A stretch of DNA of 64,000 bases, from NCBI RefSeq assembly GCF_913773735.1, contig NZ_CAJYEB010000032.1:97840-161839 (forward strand), given 5' to 3'. The position numbers were made by a program, and so were the translations under genes. The notes under the pieces were generated by a model. It had not been told where the DNA came from. It did no database searches and was given only the letters and a program-made list of their open reading frames with translations. The stretch is from an uncultured Massilia sp. (lineage in GTDB: Bacteria; Pseudomonadota; Gammaproteobacteria; Burkholderiales; Burkholderiaceae_D). The stretch's first letter is position 1, and every line of letters starts with the position of its first letter. This document shows, in pieces, positions 1-10,700 of the stretch.

Positions 1-516
1 CGCCGATTTGCCGACGCGCTGGACCAGGGTCATGGCCTCGGCGGCGGCGGTGCCCTCGTCGAGCATCGAGGCGTTGGCGATGCCCATGCCGGTCAGGTCG
101 ACGATCACCTGCTGGAAGTTCAGGATGGCTTCCAGGCGGCCCTGCGAGATCTCCGGCTGGTACGGCGTGTAGGCGGTGTACCAGGCCGGGTTCTCGAAGA
201 TGTTGCGCAGGATGACGGGCGGGGTATGGGTACCGTAGTAGCCCTGGCCGATCATCGACTTCATGACCTTGTTCTGCGACGCGATGGCCTTGAGCTTGGC
301 CAGCGCGGCCTGCTCGGGCAGCGGCTCGAAGAACTGGCCCAGATCCAGCTTGTCCTTGCGGCGGATGTTGGCGGGAACGACGGCGTCGATCAGCGCGGCG
401 CGATCCCCGTAGCCGAGGACGGACAGCATGGCTGCCTGGTCAAGGTCGGACGGGCCGATGTGGCGCGGGATGAAGCCATCGCGTGCTTCGAGTTGGGTCA
501 GGCTGGTGCGGGTCAT
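1..516 (-). CDS. gcvP: Glycine dehydrogenase (decarboxylating), N-terminal part, truncated by window edge
   Basis: Reverse-strand translation [36 protein letters not shown]...[43 protein letters not shown]; downstream of gcvT and gcvH. Confidence 0.95.
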   Translation of the reverse strand, partial: MTRTSLTQLEARDGFIPRHIGPSDLDQAAMLSVLGYGDRAALIDAVVPANIRRKDKLDLGQFFEPLPEQAALAKLKAIASQNKVMKSMIGQGYYGTHTPPVILRNIFENPAWYTAYTPYQPEISQGRLEAILNFQQVIVDLTGMGIANASMLDEGTAAAEAMTLVQRVGKSA

Positions 517-550
517 GGTGGCAACGGAAAAGAGAAGAGGAGGTGTGGCG

Positions 551-579
551 GTAGGGTGGGCACGGGGTGCCCACCCTAC
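551..579. repeat. Perfect palindromic repeat GTAGGGTGGGCAC-GGG-GTGCCCACCCTAC
   Basis: 13-bp perfect arms with 3-nt loop in the gcvH-gcvP gap; related sequence at 48665-48689 and 63836-63860. Confidence 0.8.
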
Positions 580-590
580 GATCGGGCGAA

Positions 591-971
591 TCAGCCTTCG
601 GTGGTCTTGCCGTAGGCGGCGGCGTCGAGCAGGCCGTCGATGGCGGCCGGGTCGCTCGGCTGCAGCTTGAACAGCCAGGCGCTGTAGGCGTCGGCGTTGA
701 TCGAGTCCGGCGCGTCCGCGGTCGGCTGGTTCACGGCGACGACCGTGCCCGAGACCGGGGCGTAGATGTCGCTGGCGGCCTTGACGGATTCCACCACGGC
801 GGCGTCGTCGCCGGCGGTGAAGGTCTTGCCGACCTGCGGCAGTTCGACGAACACGATGTCGCCCAGTGCGTCCTGCGCGTATTCGGTGATGCCGACGGTC
901 AGCGTGCCGTCGGCTTCCTGGCGGACCCACTCGTGGGACTCGGTGTACTTCAGGTCGGCTGGGATGTTCAT
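591..971 (-). CDS. gcvH: Glycine cleavage system H protein
   Basis: [45 protein letters not shown]...[16 protein letters not shown] lipoyl-site context. Confidence 0.97.
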   Translation of the reverse strand: MNIPADLKYTESHEWVRQEADGTLTVGITEYAQDALGDIVFVELPQVGKTFTAGDDAAVVESVKAASDIYAPVSGTVVAVNQPTADAPDSINADAYSAWLFKLQPSDPAAIDGLLDAAAYGKTTEG

Positions 972-1035
972 GCGTTGCTCCTAGTGAGGGGGATGGGGGC
1001 TGTCAGTATAAGTTGTTCTGTGCCTGGCGGACCGG

Positions 1036-2157
<1,122 letters not shown>

Positions 2158-2216
2158 GGAATGTCCTCGAACAGTGAATAGGGGTCGAGCATGCGGTCGT
2201 CCGCATGCCGTTCGCA

Positions 2217-2402
2217 CCCCTCTGTCCTCGGTACCTGAGAGATAGCGGCGTGGCCGCTTGCCCCTTCGGTGGGCCGTGAAGGCCGCTCTCCAGAGTCGGT
2301 CCGCCGCGTTCTCGCGACGTCCCTTGACCGGTCCGGTTTGCCTGAGAGTTTTCGGGTGATGCCCCTTCGGCGGCAGCCTGCGCTGCGCTCTCCCGGTCAA
2401 GA
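2217..2402 (-). ncRNA. Tandem glycine riboswitch upstream of gcvT
   Basis: Reverse strand has two aptamer-like copies, each GGAGAGC...CCGAAGGGGCA...CTCTCAGG, then the gcvT start. Confidence 0.9.
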
Positions 2403-2588
2403 CTGCGAAGGATATGCCAGCGGCCCGGCGAAGTCAATCCGCCAGGGGGCCGGGAAGGCCATTCCGGCGGCGTGCACCGGCTTGTTCTTGCCTGCTGGCA
2501 GCTCGCGCACTATTGCAGTGCGTCACCACCGACTGGCAGGCGCGATTTGTTACACTTGCCTGAACGACCTTGACCGGAGAATCGAACG

Positions 2589-3146
2589 ATGAGCGAAGAT
2601 CAAGCAAACGCGAAGGAAGCCTGGTTCACCCTGTCCGGCGACGTGAACAGCGACATGGTGCACCGGGTCTTCGAAGCGGTGGCCCACATGACCGAGGACG
2701 GCATCGAGACCGCCCACGTGCTGGTGCAGTCGAACGGCGGCTACGTCAGCGACGGCCTGTGCCTGTACAACTTCATGGCCGCGTCGCCGATCGACTTCGT
2801 CATGTACAACGGCGGCGCGGTGGCGTCGATCGCCGTCATCCTGTTCATGGCCGGCACCCGCCGCTACGCCAGCGAGACGGCGCGCTTCATGATCCACAAG
2901 TCGCACGCCACGGCGTCGCCCGGCTCGCGCCCGGATGCGCTCAACATCATCGTCGAGGGCTTGCGCGCCGACGACGCGCGCACCGAGTCGATCCTGCGCA
3001 AGCACGTCGAGCTCACGCCGGAGCAGTGGGGCATCCACCAGTACGGCGACCTGCACCTGAACGCGCGCGACGCCAGGACCGCGCGCATCATCGACGACGT
3101 GCGCGACTTCGCGCCGCCGAAGGGCGCCAGCCTGCGCAATATCTGA
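2589..3146 (+). CDS. ClpP-like serine protease (peptidase S14 family)
   Basis: SNGGYVSDGLCLYN, GGAVASIAVILFMAG (Ser context) and ARFMIHKSHA (His context) resemble ClpP. Confidence 0.75.
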   Translation: MSEDQANAKEAWFTLSGDVNSDMVHRVFEAVAHMTEDGIETAHVLVQSNGGYVSDGLCLYNFMAASPIDFVMYNGGAVASIAVILFMAGTRRYASETARFMIHKSHATASPGSRPDALNIIVEGLRADDARTESILRKHVELTPEQWGIHQYGDLHLNARDARTARIIDDVRDFAPPKGASLRNI

Positions 3147-3180
3147 TATCTGAGCGCCGCGCGGCGCGTCCACGCAGGAA

Positions 3181-3213
3181 CAGGGCCCGCACGGTCGTCC
3201 CGTGCGGGCCCTG
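3181..3213. terminator. Hairpin between convergent genes
   Basis: CAGGGCCCGCACGG-TCGTC-CCGTGCGGGCCCTG, 14-bp perfect stem; no clear T tract. Confidence 0.55.
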
Positions 3214-3240
3214 TCGCGTCATGCGCCGAGGCGCGCGACG

Positions 3241-3570
3241 TCAGCGCTTGCCGTCGTTCTTGTGGCTCTGGCGGCCGGCCGCGGCGTGCTGCTCCGGCGT
3301 GCCGCCGCGCGTGCCCGCGCCGCTCGACTGGGATGCCGAGCCGGCCGAACCCGACTGCTTGTTGCCGTCGTTCTTGTGGCTCTGGCGGCCGGCCGCGGCA
3401 TGCTGCTCCGGCGTGCCGCCACGCGTGCCGCCGCCGCTCGACTGGGATGCCGAGCCGGCCGAGCCCGACTGCTTGTTGCCGTCGTTCTTGTGGCTTTGCT
3501 GGCCTGCCTTGACGTGCTGTTCGTGGGAACCGCCCTGGTTGCCGGGACGCGAATTCTGGTTCGATGCCAT
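3241..3570 (-). CDS. KGG-repeat (GsiB-like) stress protein
   Basis: MASNQNSRPGNQGGSHEQHVKAGQQSHKNDGNKQSGSAGSASQSSGGGTRGGTPEQHAAAGRQSHKNDGN... repeated G-G-x-E-x-H-x-x-A-G-x-Q-S motifs. Confidence 0.8.
   Translation of the reverse strand: MASNQNSRPGNQGGSHEQHVKAGQQSHKNDGNKQSGSAGSASQSSGGGTRGGTPEQHAAAGRQSHKNDGNKQSGSAGSASQSSGAGTRGGTPEQHAAAGRQSHKNDGKR
3250..3570 (-). repeat. 114-bp intragenic tandem repeat
   Basis: gccgtcgttcttgtggct recurs at 3250, 3364 and 3478; encodes a 38-aa protein repeat. Confidence 0.85.
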
Positions 3571-3966
3571 GATCATTCCTTTCGATTGACTGGGGATTGG
3601 CTTGCATTGCCGAACGCTGCGAGGTCTGGCTGCAGCGTTGTCCGGTCCAGCCATGATGCAAGCCCGGCCATGGCGCGGCTATCGGCGCGTTGCCTCATGC
3701 GTTGTAGGACTAACAGCTACGCCAATGGAATATTTTTTCAAGATAACGCGTTTGCGGAGCGAGATTGTTCGCAGAAATGGCCGGAACCGTGGGAAGTGGC
3801 GGCGGTTTTCCTGTCGCGTTAACTCATCGGTAGCATGATCGTTCTTTCGGTTGGAGCGCCCGCGAACGCCCCGGCGTGCCGGTCCGCGCACGGACGGCGC
3901 GATGTTTTTGATTGCCGGTCAGAAATTTTGTGCCACAATACCGGGGACTTCCCAGCCGACCGCGCC

Positions 3967-6387
3967 ATGCCATCCAGCCATGTCCAGACCCCGGCCGCCC
4001 ACCAGGCGGCGCCGTCGCCACGGGCGGCGCTGGACGCGCTCGCCGTCATCGCCATCGACCACGTCCGGCGCGAGCTCGGGCGGACGGCCGCGCGCCTGGG
4101 CGCGGCGCTGGCCGACGTCGACGGCGACGGGGCCGGCCTCGATACCCGCACCATCTACCAGCGCATCAAGTCGGCGCGCCTGCTGAAGGAGCAGGGCTAC
4201 GCCTTCTTCCACCTGGCCGCCGAAGGCATCGCGCAGGCGTTGCGCGCGGAACTGGACCGGCTCGATCCGCACGCGGCGCGTCCCGTGCCGGCGGCGCTCG
4301 GCCTCGTGCCGCTCGAGGAAATCGACGACCGCCTCGCCCTCGCCGCGCTGGCGCGGCCGTTCGACATCGCGCACGCGGAGGCGCTGGCGGTCCTGTCGGT
4401 GCGCCTGGGCCTGCTGCTCGGGCGCGGCGTGCTGCGCGCCGATGCCAATCCCTTCCGTCCCGCCGTGTTCCTGGCGGCCCTGGATGCCGCCTGGCGCGCC
4501 TTCGAACCGGACGAACTGGCCCACGACCTGGCGCGGCCATTGCTCGGCCCCGCCGTCGTGTTCGACTTCGCGCCGCTGCTCGACGCGCTGGCGGCCGACT
4601 TGCGCCAGCGCGGCCGGCCCGAGGGCGCCGCCTGCCGCATCCAGAAGACCGACGATGCCGCCGCGGCCCGGGCCGCGCGCGCCGGCCGCAAGGCGGCGCT
4701 GGCCGGGCAGTTGCGGCGCCTGTTCGGCGACGCCGACGCCAACGATGACGACGATGCTGACTGCAGCGCCGGCATGCCGCTGGTGCCCGACCTGCCGCAC
4801 CTGCCGGCCGGGAACGGCGGCTGGCGCCCGAGCGCCGCCGCCGGCTTCCAGGCGGTGCCGGCACGCGCCGAGGGCATGGCCGCAGCGGCCACCGGCGCGG
4901 CGCCGGCCACGGTGTCGGCCCCAACGTCGATGGCCGCGCCGCTGTCGGGCAGGGGGCCTGGCGCCGCTGCGGTCCCGGCCGCGGCGGCAGCGACGGTCCC
5001 GACGCCGCAGGCCGGCGCGGCGCCGCTGGCGGACCTGCTGGCGCGCATCGATGCCGTGCTGCCCGCCGCCGCGCCCGACGATGGCGCGGGCGGCGCCTGC
5101 GCCGCCAACGTCTTCTACCTGCCGCGCCTGCGCCGCAGCCTGCCCGAAGGCAGCCTGGCGCACGCCGACGCGCGCACGCTCGACCTGCTGGCGCGGGTGT
5201 TCGAGGCGGTGCTGCTGGACGACGACATCCCGGCCGACGCGCGCACGCTGCTGCAGGCCCTGCAACTGCCGGTGCTGAAGGCGGCGCTGCTGGACCGCAG
5301 TTTCTTCTTCGAGGACAGCCATCCGGCCCGGCGCCTGGTCGACCTGCTGTCGCGCATGGGCTGGGAGCGGCGCGCGGATCCGGCCGACCCGGTATTCCAG
5401 GCGATGCGTCGCAGCGTGGCGGCCGTCGACGGCGCCGGCGCGGGCGCGATGCACTCGGCCGCCCAGGCCAATGCCGTGTTCGCGACGGCGCTGGCCGACC
5501 TGGAGGCCGTCCTGGCGGCGCGCGCCGGGGCCGACGAGGCCGCGCTGCGCAGCGCCATCGCCGGCCCGGTCGCCAGCGCCGAGCGGCAGGAGCGGCTGGA
5601 AGCGGCGACGCGGGCGGCGCGCGACGCGGTCGGGCTGCGCATCGCCGCGGGCGACCTGGGGGAGGGATTCGCCGGCGCGGTCGGCAGTTTCCTCGAGCAG
5701 CGCTGGACCACGGTCATGACCTTCGCCTACAGCATCGAGGAGACGCGTCCGGGCGCGGTCGGCAACGCCACCCGCGCCATGGACGACCTGATCTGGAGCG
5801 TGCGGCCGAAACCCACGCAGGAACAGCGCAAGGACCTGATCGCGCGTCTGCCGCGCCTGCTCGCCACGCTGAACAAATGGCTCGACGCGATCCAGTGGCG
5901 CGATGCGGCGCGCCTGGAATTCTTCGCCGGCCTGGCCGCGTGCCATGCCGCGATCGTGCGCGCGCCGATCGCGCTGTCGCCCGAGCGCCAGCTCGAACTG
6001 GCCGTCGAGGCGGCCCGGCAGGACGCGCTCCGGCGCGTCGAACTGGAGCGGGCGGCCGAGGAGCGCGCCGCCGCGCACGCCGCCGAGCAGGCCGCGGCCT
6101 GGTCGCCGCTGGACGGCCTGGAGCGCGGCCTGTGGCTCGAATTCCGCGCCGACGGCGCCGCGCGCAAGGCCAGGCTGGCCTGGGTCAGCCCCCTGCGCAC
6201 GCTGTTCATCTTTTCCGGCCCGGACCGCCAGGAAGCGTTCTCGCTGCCGGCGCGCGAACTGGCCGAGGCCCTGCACGCCGGGCGCGCCCGCGTGCTGGCC
6301 ATCGACGGCCTGGTCGGCCAGGTCCTGTCCGAGGCGATGCGCGGCGGCGCCGTCAACGATGGCGCCGCCGCGCGCCAGGCCGGCTGA
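3967..6387 (+). CDS. DUF1631 family protein
   Basis: C-terminal LWLEFRADGAARKARLAWVSPLRTLFIFSGPDRQEAFSLPARELAEAL is DUF1631-like; start MPSSHVQTPAAH. Confidence 0.75.
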   Translation: MPSSHVQTPAAHQAAPSPRAALDALAVIAIDHVRRELGRTAARLGAALADVDGDGAGLDTRTIYQRIKSARLLKEQGYAFFHLAAEGIAQALRAELDRLDPHAARPVPAALGLVPLEEIDDRLALAALARPFDIAHAEALAVLSVRLGLLLGRGVLRADANPFRPAVFLAALDAAWRAFEPDELAHDLARPLLGPAVVFDFAPLLDALAADLRQRGRPEGAACRIQKTDDAAAARAARAGRKAALAGQLRRLFGDADANDDDDADCSAGMPLVPDLPHLPAGNGGWRPSAAAGFQAVPARAEGMAAAATGAAPATVSAPTSMAAPLSGRGPGAAAVPAAAAATVPTPQAGAAPLADLLARIDAVLPAAAPDDGAGGACAANVFYLPRLRRSLPEGSLAHADARTLDLLARVFEAVLLDDDIPADARTLLQALQLPVLKAALLDRSFFFEDSHPARRLVDLLSRMGWERRADPADPVFQAMRRSVAAVDGAGAGAMHSAAQANAVFATALADLEAVLAARAGADEAALRSAIAGPVASAERQERLEAATRAARDAVGLRIAAGDLGEGFAGAVGSFLEQRWTTVMTFAYSIEETRPGAVGNATRAMDDLIWSVRPKPTQEQRKDLIARLPRLLATLNKWLDAIQWRDAARLEFFAGLAACHAAIVRAPIALSPERQLELAVEAARQDALRRVELERAAEERAAAHAAEQAAAWSPLDGLERGLWLEFRADGAARKARLAWVSPLRTLFIFSGPDRQEAFSLPARELAEALHAGRARVLAIDGLVGQVLSEAMRGGAVNDGAAARQAG

Positions 6388-6534
6388 ATCGCCGCATCTG
6401 CTGCCACACCCGCCGCCGCATCCGCCGCCGCATCCACCGCCGCCGCTTGCGCGTCAGCCTGCGTACCTGCCGACTTGCCGTGCTTCCTATACAATCGCGC
6501 ATTCGATTGCATATTAGTAAGTTTCGAGGAATCC

Positions 6535-6933
6535 ATGACCTTGCGAGGACACACCTGGCGCTGCCTGTTCGTCAGCGCCGTGGCGCTGCTGGCGGCGGCG
6601 CTCGCCATCCTGCCCGACCTGGACCACGCGCTGCGCCTGAAGACCGCGGCCTGCACGGCCGCCGCATTGGCCGGCGGCTTCCTGGTCGCGCAATGGCTGG
6701 CCGGCCGCGATCCGCTGCGCCCGTCCGGCGACCTGGAGATGGCCGCGCTGGCGCCGCCGGTGGCCGGCGTGGCGATGATGACGCTGTGGCTGCCGGTGCT
6801 GCTGGCGCTCGCCGTCGTCGTGCTGCGCACACTGGGCGCCGAGCCGGTCCGGGTCAGCTGGGAACTGATCGTCATCGGCGGCCTGGCCGGCCAGCACGCG
6901 TTCGGCGCCTGGTCGTTCCGCGGCGGCCGCTGA
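6535..6933 (+). CDS. Small predicted membrane protein
   Basis: MTLRGHTWRCLFVSAVALLAAALAILPDLDHALRLKTAACTAAALAGGFLVAQWL; hydrophobic segments. Confidence 0.6.
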   Translation: MTLRGHTWRCLFVSAVALLAAALAILPDLDHALRLKTAACTAAALAGGFLVAQWLAGRDPLRPSGDLEMAALAPPVAGVAMMTLWLPVLLALAVVVLRTLGAEPVRVSWELIVIGGLAGQHAFGAWSFRGGR

Positions 6934-6981
6934 GCGCGGCCTGCGTGATGCGCGCGTCCTCCCTGCCGGCTTGAGCGCCCC

Positions 6982-7650
6982 ATGCCCTGGTGGACCCATC
7001 TTTCCGCACTGGGCGGCCTGAACGTCACCGCGCTGCTGGCGCTGGCCGTCGCCGCCTGGCTCGCCGGCGCGCGCTGCTGGCGCCTGGCGCGCGCCTGGTG
7101 CCTGCTGTTCGGCGCCGCCATGCTGGTCGCGGCGGCCAGCCAGATGGCCTTCATGGGCTGGGGAATCGGCATCGAAGCGCTGTCGTTCACCGGCTTTTCC
7201 GGCCATGCGGCGCGCGCCGCCGCCGTGTTCCCGGTCGCGCTGTTCCTGCTGCTGGAGCGCCAGGCGCGGGCCTTGCGCCGCAGCGCCGTCGCCGCCGGCG
7301 TGCTGCTGGGCGCGGCGGTGGCCGTGGCGCGGGTCGAGGTGGGCGCCCATTCCGCCAGCGAGGCGCTGGCCGGCTGCCTGCTGGGCCTGGCCGCGGCGGC
7401 CGTCTTCATCGCGCGCGCCCGCAAGGCGCGCGACTGCTCGCCGCAACCGCTGCTGCTGGGCGTGCTGGCCGCCACGCTGCTGCTGCCGTTCGCCGATCCC
7501 ATCAACGCGCACCAGTGGCTGACCGCCGCCACGCTGAAACTTTCCGGGCGCGACCGGATCTACCTGCGCGACGGCTGGCAGCCGGCGCGCGCGCCCTACG
7601 TCCCGCCGTGCGCGCCGCAGCGCGTGCGCTACGACGTGCTCTGCCCCTAG
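6982..7650 (+). CDS. PAP2-like membrane phosphatase family protein
   Basis: Multi-TM protein with MGWGIGIEALSFTGFSGHAARAAAVFPVAL and ARVEVGAHSASEALAGCLLG resembling PAP2 motifs. Confidence 0.6.
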   Translation: MPWWTHLSALGGLNVTALLALAVAAWLAGARCWRLARAWCLLFGAAMLVAAASQMAFMGWGIGIEALSFTGFSGHAARAAAVFPVALFLLLERQARALRRSAVAAGVLLGAAVAVARVEVGAHSASEALAGCLLGLAAAAVFIARARKARDCSPQPLLLGVLAATLLLPFADPINAHQWLTAATLKLSGRDRIYLRDGWQPARAPYVPPCAPQRVRYDVLCP

Positions 7651-7743
7651 CGTGCCCGAGCGTGCCCCTGGATTTCGTGGCCGAATGGCAAGAGACAGGT
7701 GGTATCATGCACCCATTCCAGATCCAGCCCCAGTCAGCGAAAC

Positions 7744-10700
7744 GTGCGTCTCTCCTCCATCAAATTGTCGGGATTTAAGTCTTTCGTCGATCCCACCAAT
7801 TTCCAGGTGCCGGGCCAGCTGGTCGGCGTCGTCGGGCCGAACGGTTGCGGCAAGTCCAACATCATCGATGCCGTGCGCTGGGTGCTGGGCGAATCCAAGG
7901 CGTCGGAACTGCGCGGCGAATCGATGCAGGACGTGATCTTCAACGGCTCGACCCACCGCAAGCCGGCCGGCAGGGCCTCGGTCGAGCTGGTGTTCGACAA
8001 CGGCGCCGGCAAGGCCGCCGGCCAGTGGGGCCAGTACGCCGAGATCGCCGTCAAGCGCACCCTCACGCGCGACGGCACGTCGACCTACTACATCAACGGC
8101 CAGCCGGTGCGCCGGCGCGACATCCAGGACATCTTCCTGGGCACCGGCCTGGGGCCGCGCGCCTACGCCATCATCGGCCAGGGCATGATCGCGCGCATCA
8201 TCGAGTCGCGCCCGGAAGAGCTGCGCGTGTTCCTGGAGGAGGCGGCCGGCGTGTCGAAGTACAAGGAGCGCCGGCGCGAGACCGAGAACCGGCTGGCCGA
8301 CACGCGCGAGAACCTGGTGCGCGTCGAGGACATCCTGCGCGAACTGAACGCCAACCTCGAGAAGCTGGAAGCCCAGGCCGCCGTGGCCAACCGCTTCCGC
8401 GAACTGCAGTCCGACCAGGAAGAGAAGCAGAAGCTGCTGTGGCTGCTGCGTCGCAACGAGGCGCGGGCCGAGCAGGCGCGCTGGTTCCAGGAGATGGAAC
8501 AGGCGCAGACCGGCCTGGAGGCGCAGACCGCCGAGCTGCGCCGCCTCGAGCTGGACCTGGAGCGCATGCGCCAGGCCCACTATGCCACCGGCGACCGCGT
8601 GCACGCGGCGCAGGGCGCGCTGTACCAGACCAATGCCGACATCGGCAGCCTGGAAGCGCAGATCAAGTTCGTGGTCGAATCGCGCACGCGCCTGCAGAAC
8701 CAGGTCGGCACGCTCACCGCGCAGCGCGAGCAGTGGCTGCAACAGGCCAGCGATGCCGCCGCGCAGATCGAGGAAGCCGAGATGCGCCAGGAAGAACTGG
8801 CGGCGCGCGTCGAAGGCGCGCAGATCGCCGTGGAGGCGCACGACGAGCGCCTGCCGGCGCTCGAGGCCGAATGGCGCGCCGCCCAGGACAGCGCCGCCGA
8901 ATCGCGCGCGCGCATCATGGAAGTGCGCCAGCGCATCGAGCTCGCGTCGGCGCACCAGCGCAACGCGAGCGGCATCCTGGCCAGCCTGGCCACGCGGCGC
9001 GAACGCCTGCAGCAGGAGCGCTCCGGCCTGAACCTGCCGGACGCCGGCCACCTCGACAACCTGCGCGCGCAGCTCGAGGAAAAGCAGATGCAGCTGGAAG
9101 AGCAGACGTTCATGCTCGACGACGCCACCGGCCGCCAGGAAGCGGTCGAGCGGGAGCGGCGCGACGCCCATGCGCAGGCCCAGCAGGAAGCGGCGGCGAA
9201 CGCGAAGCTGGAGGCGCGCCTGGCGGCGCTGCGCCAGCTGCAGGAGCGCGTGCAGACCCAGGGCAAGGTGCAGCCCTGGCTGCAGAAGCACGAACTCGAC
9301 AAGCTGCCGCGCCTGTGGCAGAAGCTCGACATCGAGGCCGGCTGGGAAACCGCGCTGGAATCGGTGCTGCGCGAGCGCACCGGGGCGCTGGAGATCTCCA
9401 ACCTGGACTGGGCGCGCGGCTTCTTCGGCGATGCGCCGCCGGCGCGCATGGCGGTCTACACGCCGTGCGCCGGCGCCGGCGCGGCGCGCGAGCACCACGG
9501 CCTGAAGCCGTTTTCCAGCCTGCTGAAGCTGAACGACCCGGGCCTGCGCGGCCTGCTCGAGGACTGGCTGCACGGCGTCTACGCGGCCGACGACCCGGGC
9601 ACGGCGCTGGCCCAGCGCGCGCGCCTGCCGGACGGCGCCGCCTTCGTCACGCCGAACGGCCACGTCGTCACCCGTTCCAGCGTGCGCTTCTACGCGGCCG
9701 ACGCCGAGCAGGACGGCGTGCTGGCGCGCCAGCACGAGATCGACAACATCGGCACGCAGCTGCGCGCCCAGGCCCTGCTGCTGGACGAGGTGCGCGCGCG
9801 CGCGACGCGCGCCGACGCCGCCGTGGCCGAGCTGCAGCGGCGCCTGCAGGAAGGCCGCCAGAAAGTGGCGGCGCTGCAGCGCGAGGTGCACGCGCTGCAG
9901 ATCGACGTGGTCAGGCAGGCCGAGGTCGAGGCGCGCTTCAACCAGAGGAGCGGCCAGATCGCGGCCGACCTCGACGAGATCGCCGCCCACGAGGCCGAAC
10001 AGCGCCAGGCGCAGCTCGAAGCCGAGGCCCAGTTCGAGGAGCTGGACCTGGAGCTGGCCGAGCTGCAGGGCGCCCACGAGGATGGCCAGGTCGCGTTCCA
10101 GGACAAGGAGCGCGCGCTGGCCGATGCGCGCGAGCGCCTGCGCGCGCTGGAGCGGGCGGCGCAGGAAGCCGTGTTCGCGGAAAAGACGGGGCGCACCCGC
10201 ATCGAGGAATTGCGCCGCACGGGCGCCAGCGCCGGCCAGCAGGCGGCCCAGGTGCTGGAGAGCATCGGCGCGGCGCGGCTGGAACTGGAGCGGCTGGCGT
10301 CCGGCGCCGCCGCCGAGGGCCTGCAGGAACTGCTGGCGCGGCGCACCGGGCAGGAGCAGGCGCTGGCCGACGCGCGCCACGAACTCGACCAGCTCGCCCA
10401 GCAGCTGCGCGCGGCCGAGGAGGCGCGCATGGGCGCCGAGCGCAGCCTGCAGCCGCAGCGCGAGCGCATCACCGAGATGCAGCTGAAGGAGCAGGCCGCG
10501 CGCCTGAACCAGGAGCAGTTCGCCGAGGCGCTGGCCGCGACCGACGCCGACGAGGCGCAGCTCGCGGGCAAGCTCGACCCGGACACCAAGCCATCCTGGC
10601 TGCAGGGCGAGGTCACGCGCCTGACCAATGCGATCAACGCGCTGGGCGCGGTGAACCTGGCCGCCGTCGAGGAACTGGCGCAGGCCACCGAGCGCAAGCG

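Noticed and set aside
3250-3570. Regularly spaced repeats considered as CRISPR
   Set aside because: Repeats are 114 bp, contiguous and encode a protein repeat; no spacers.
6394-6460. Short CCGCCGCATC repeats after the DUF1631 gene
   Set aside because: Low-complexity GC-rich microsatellite only; no gene or structure supported.
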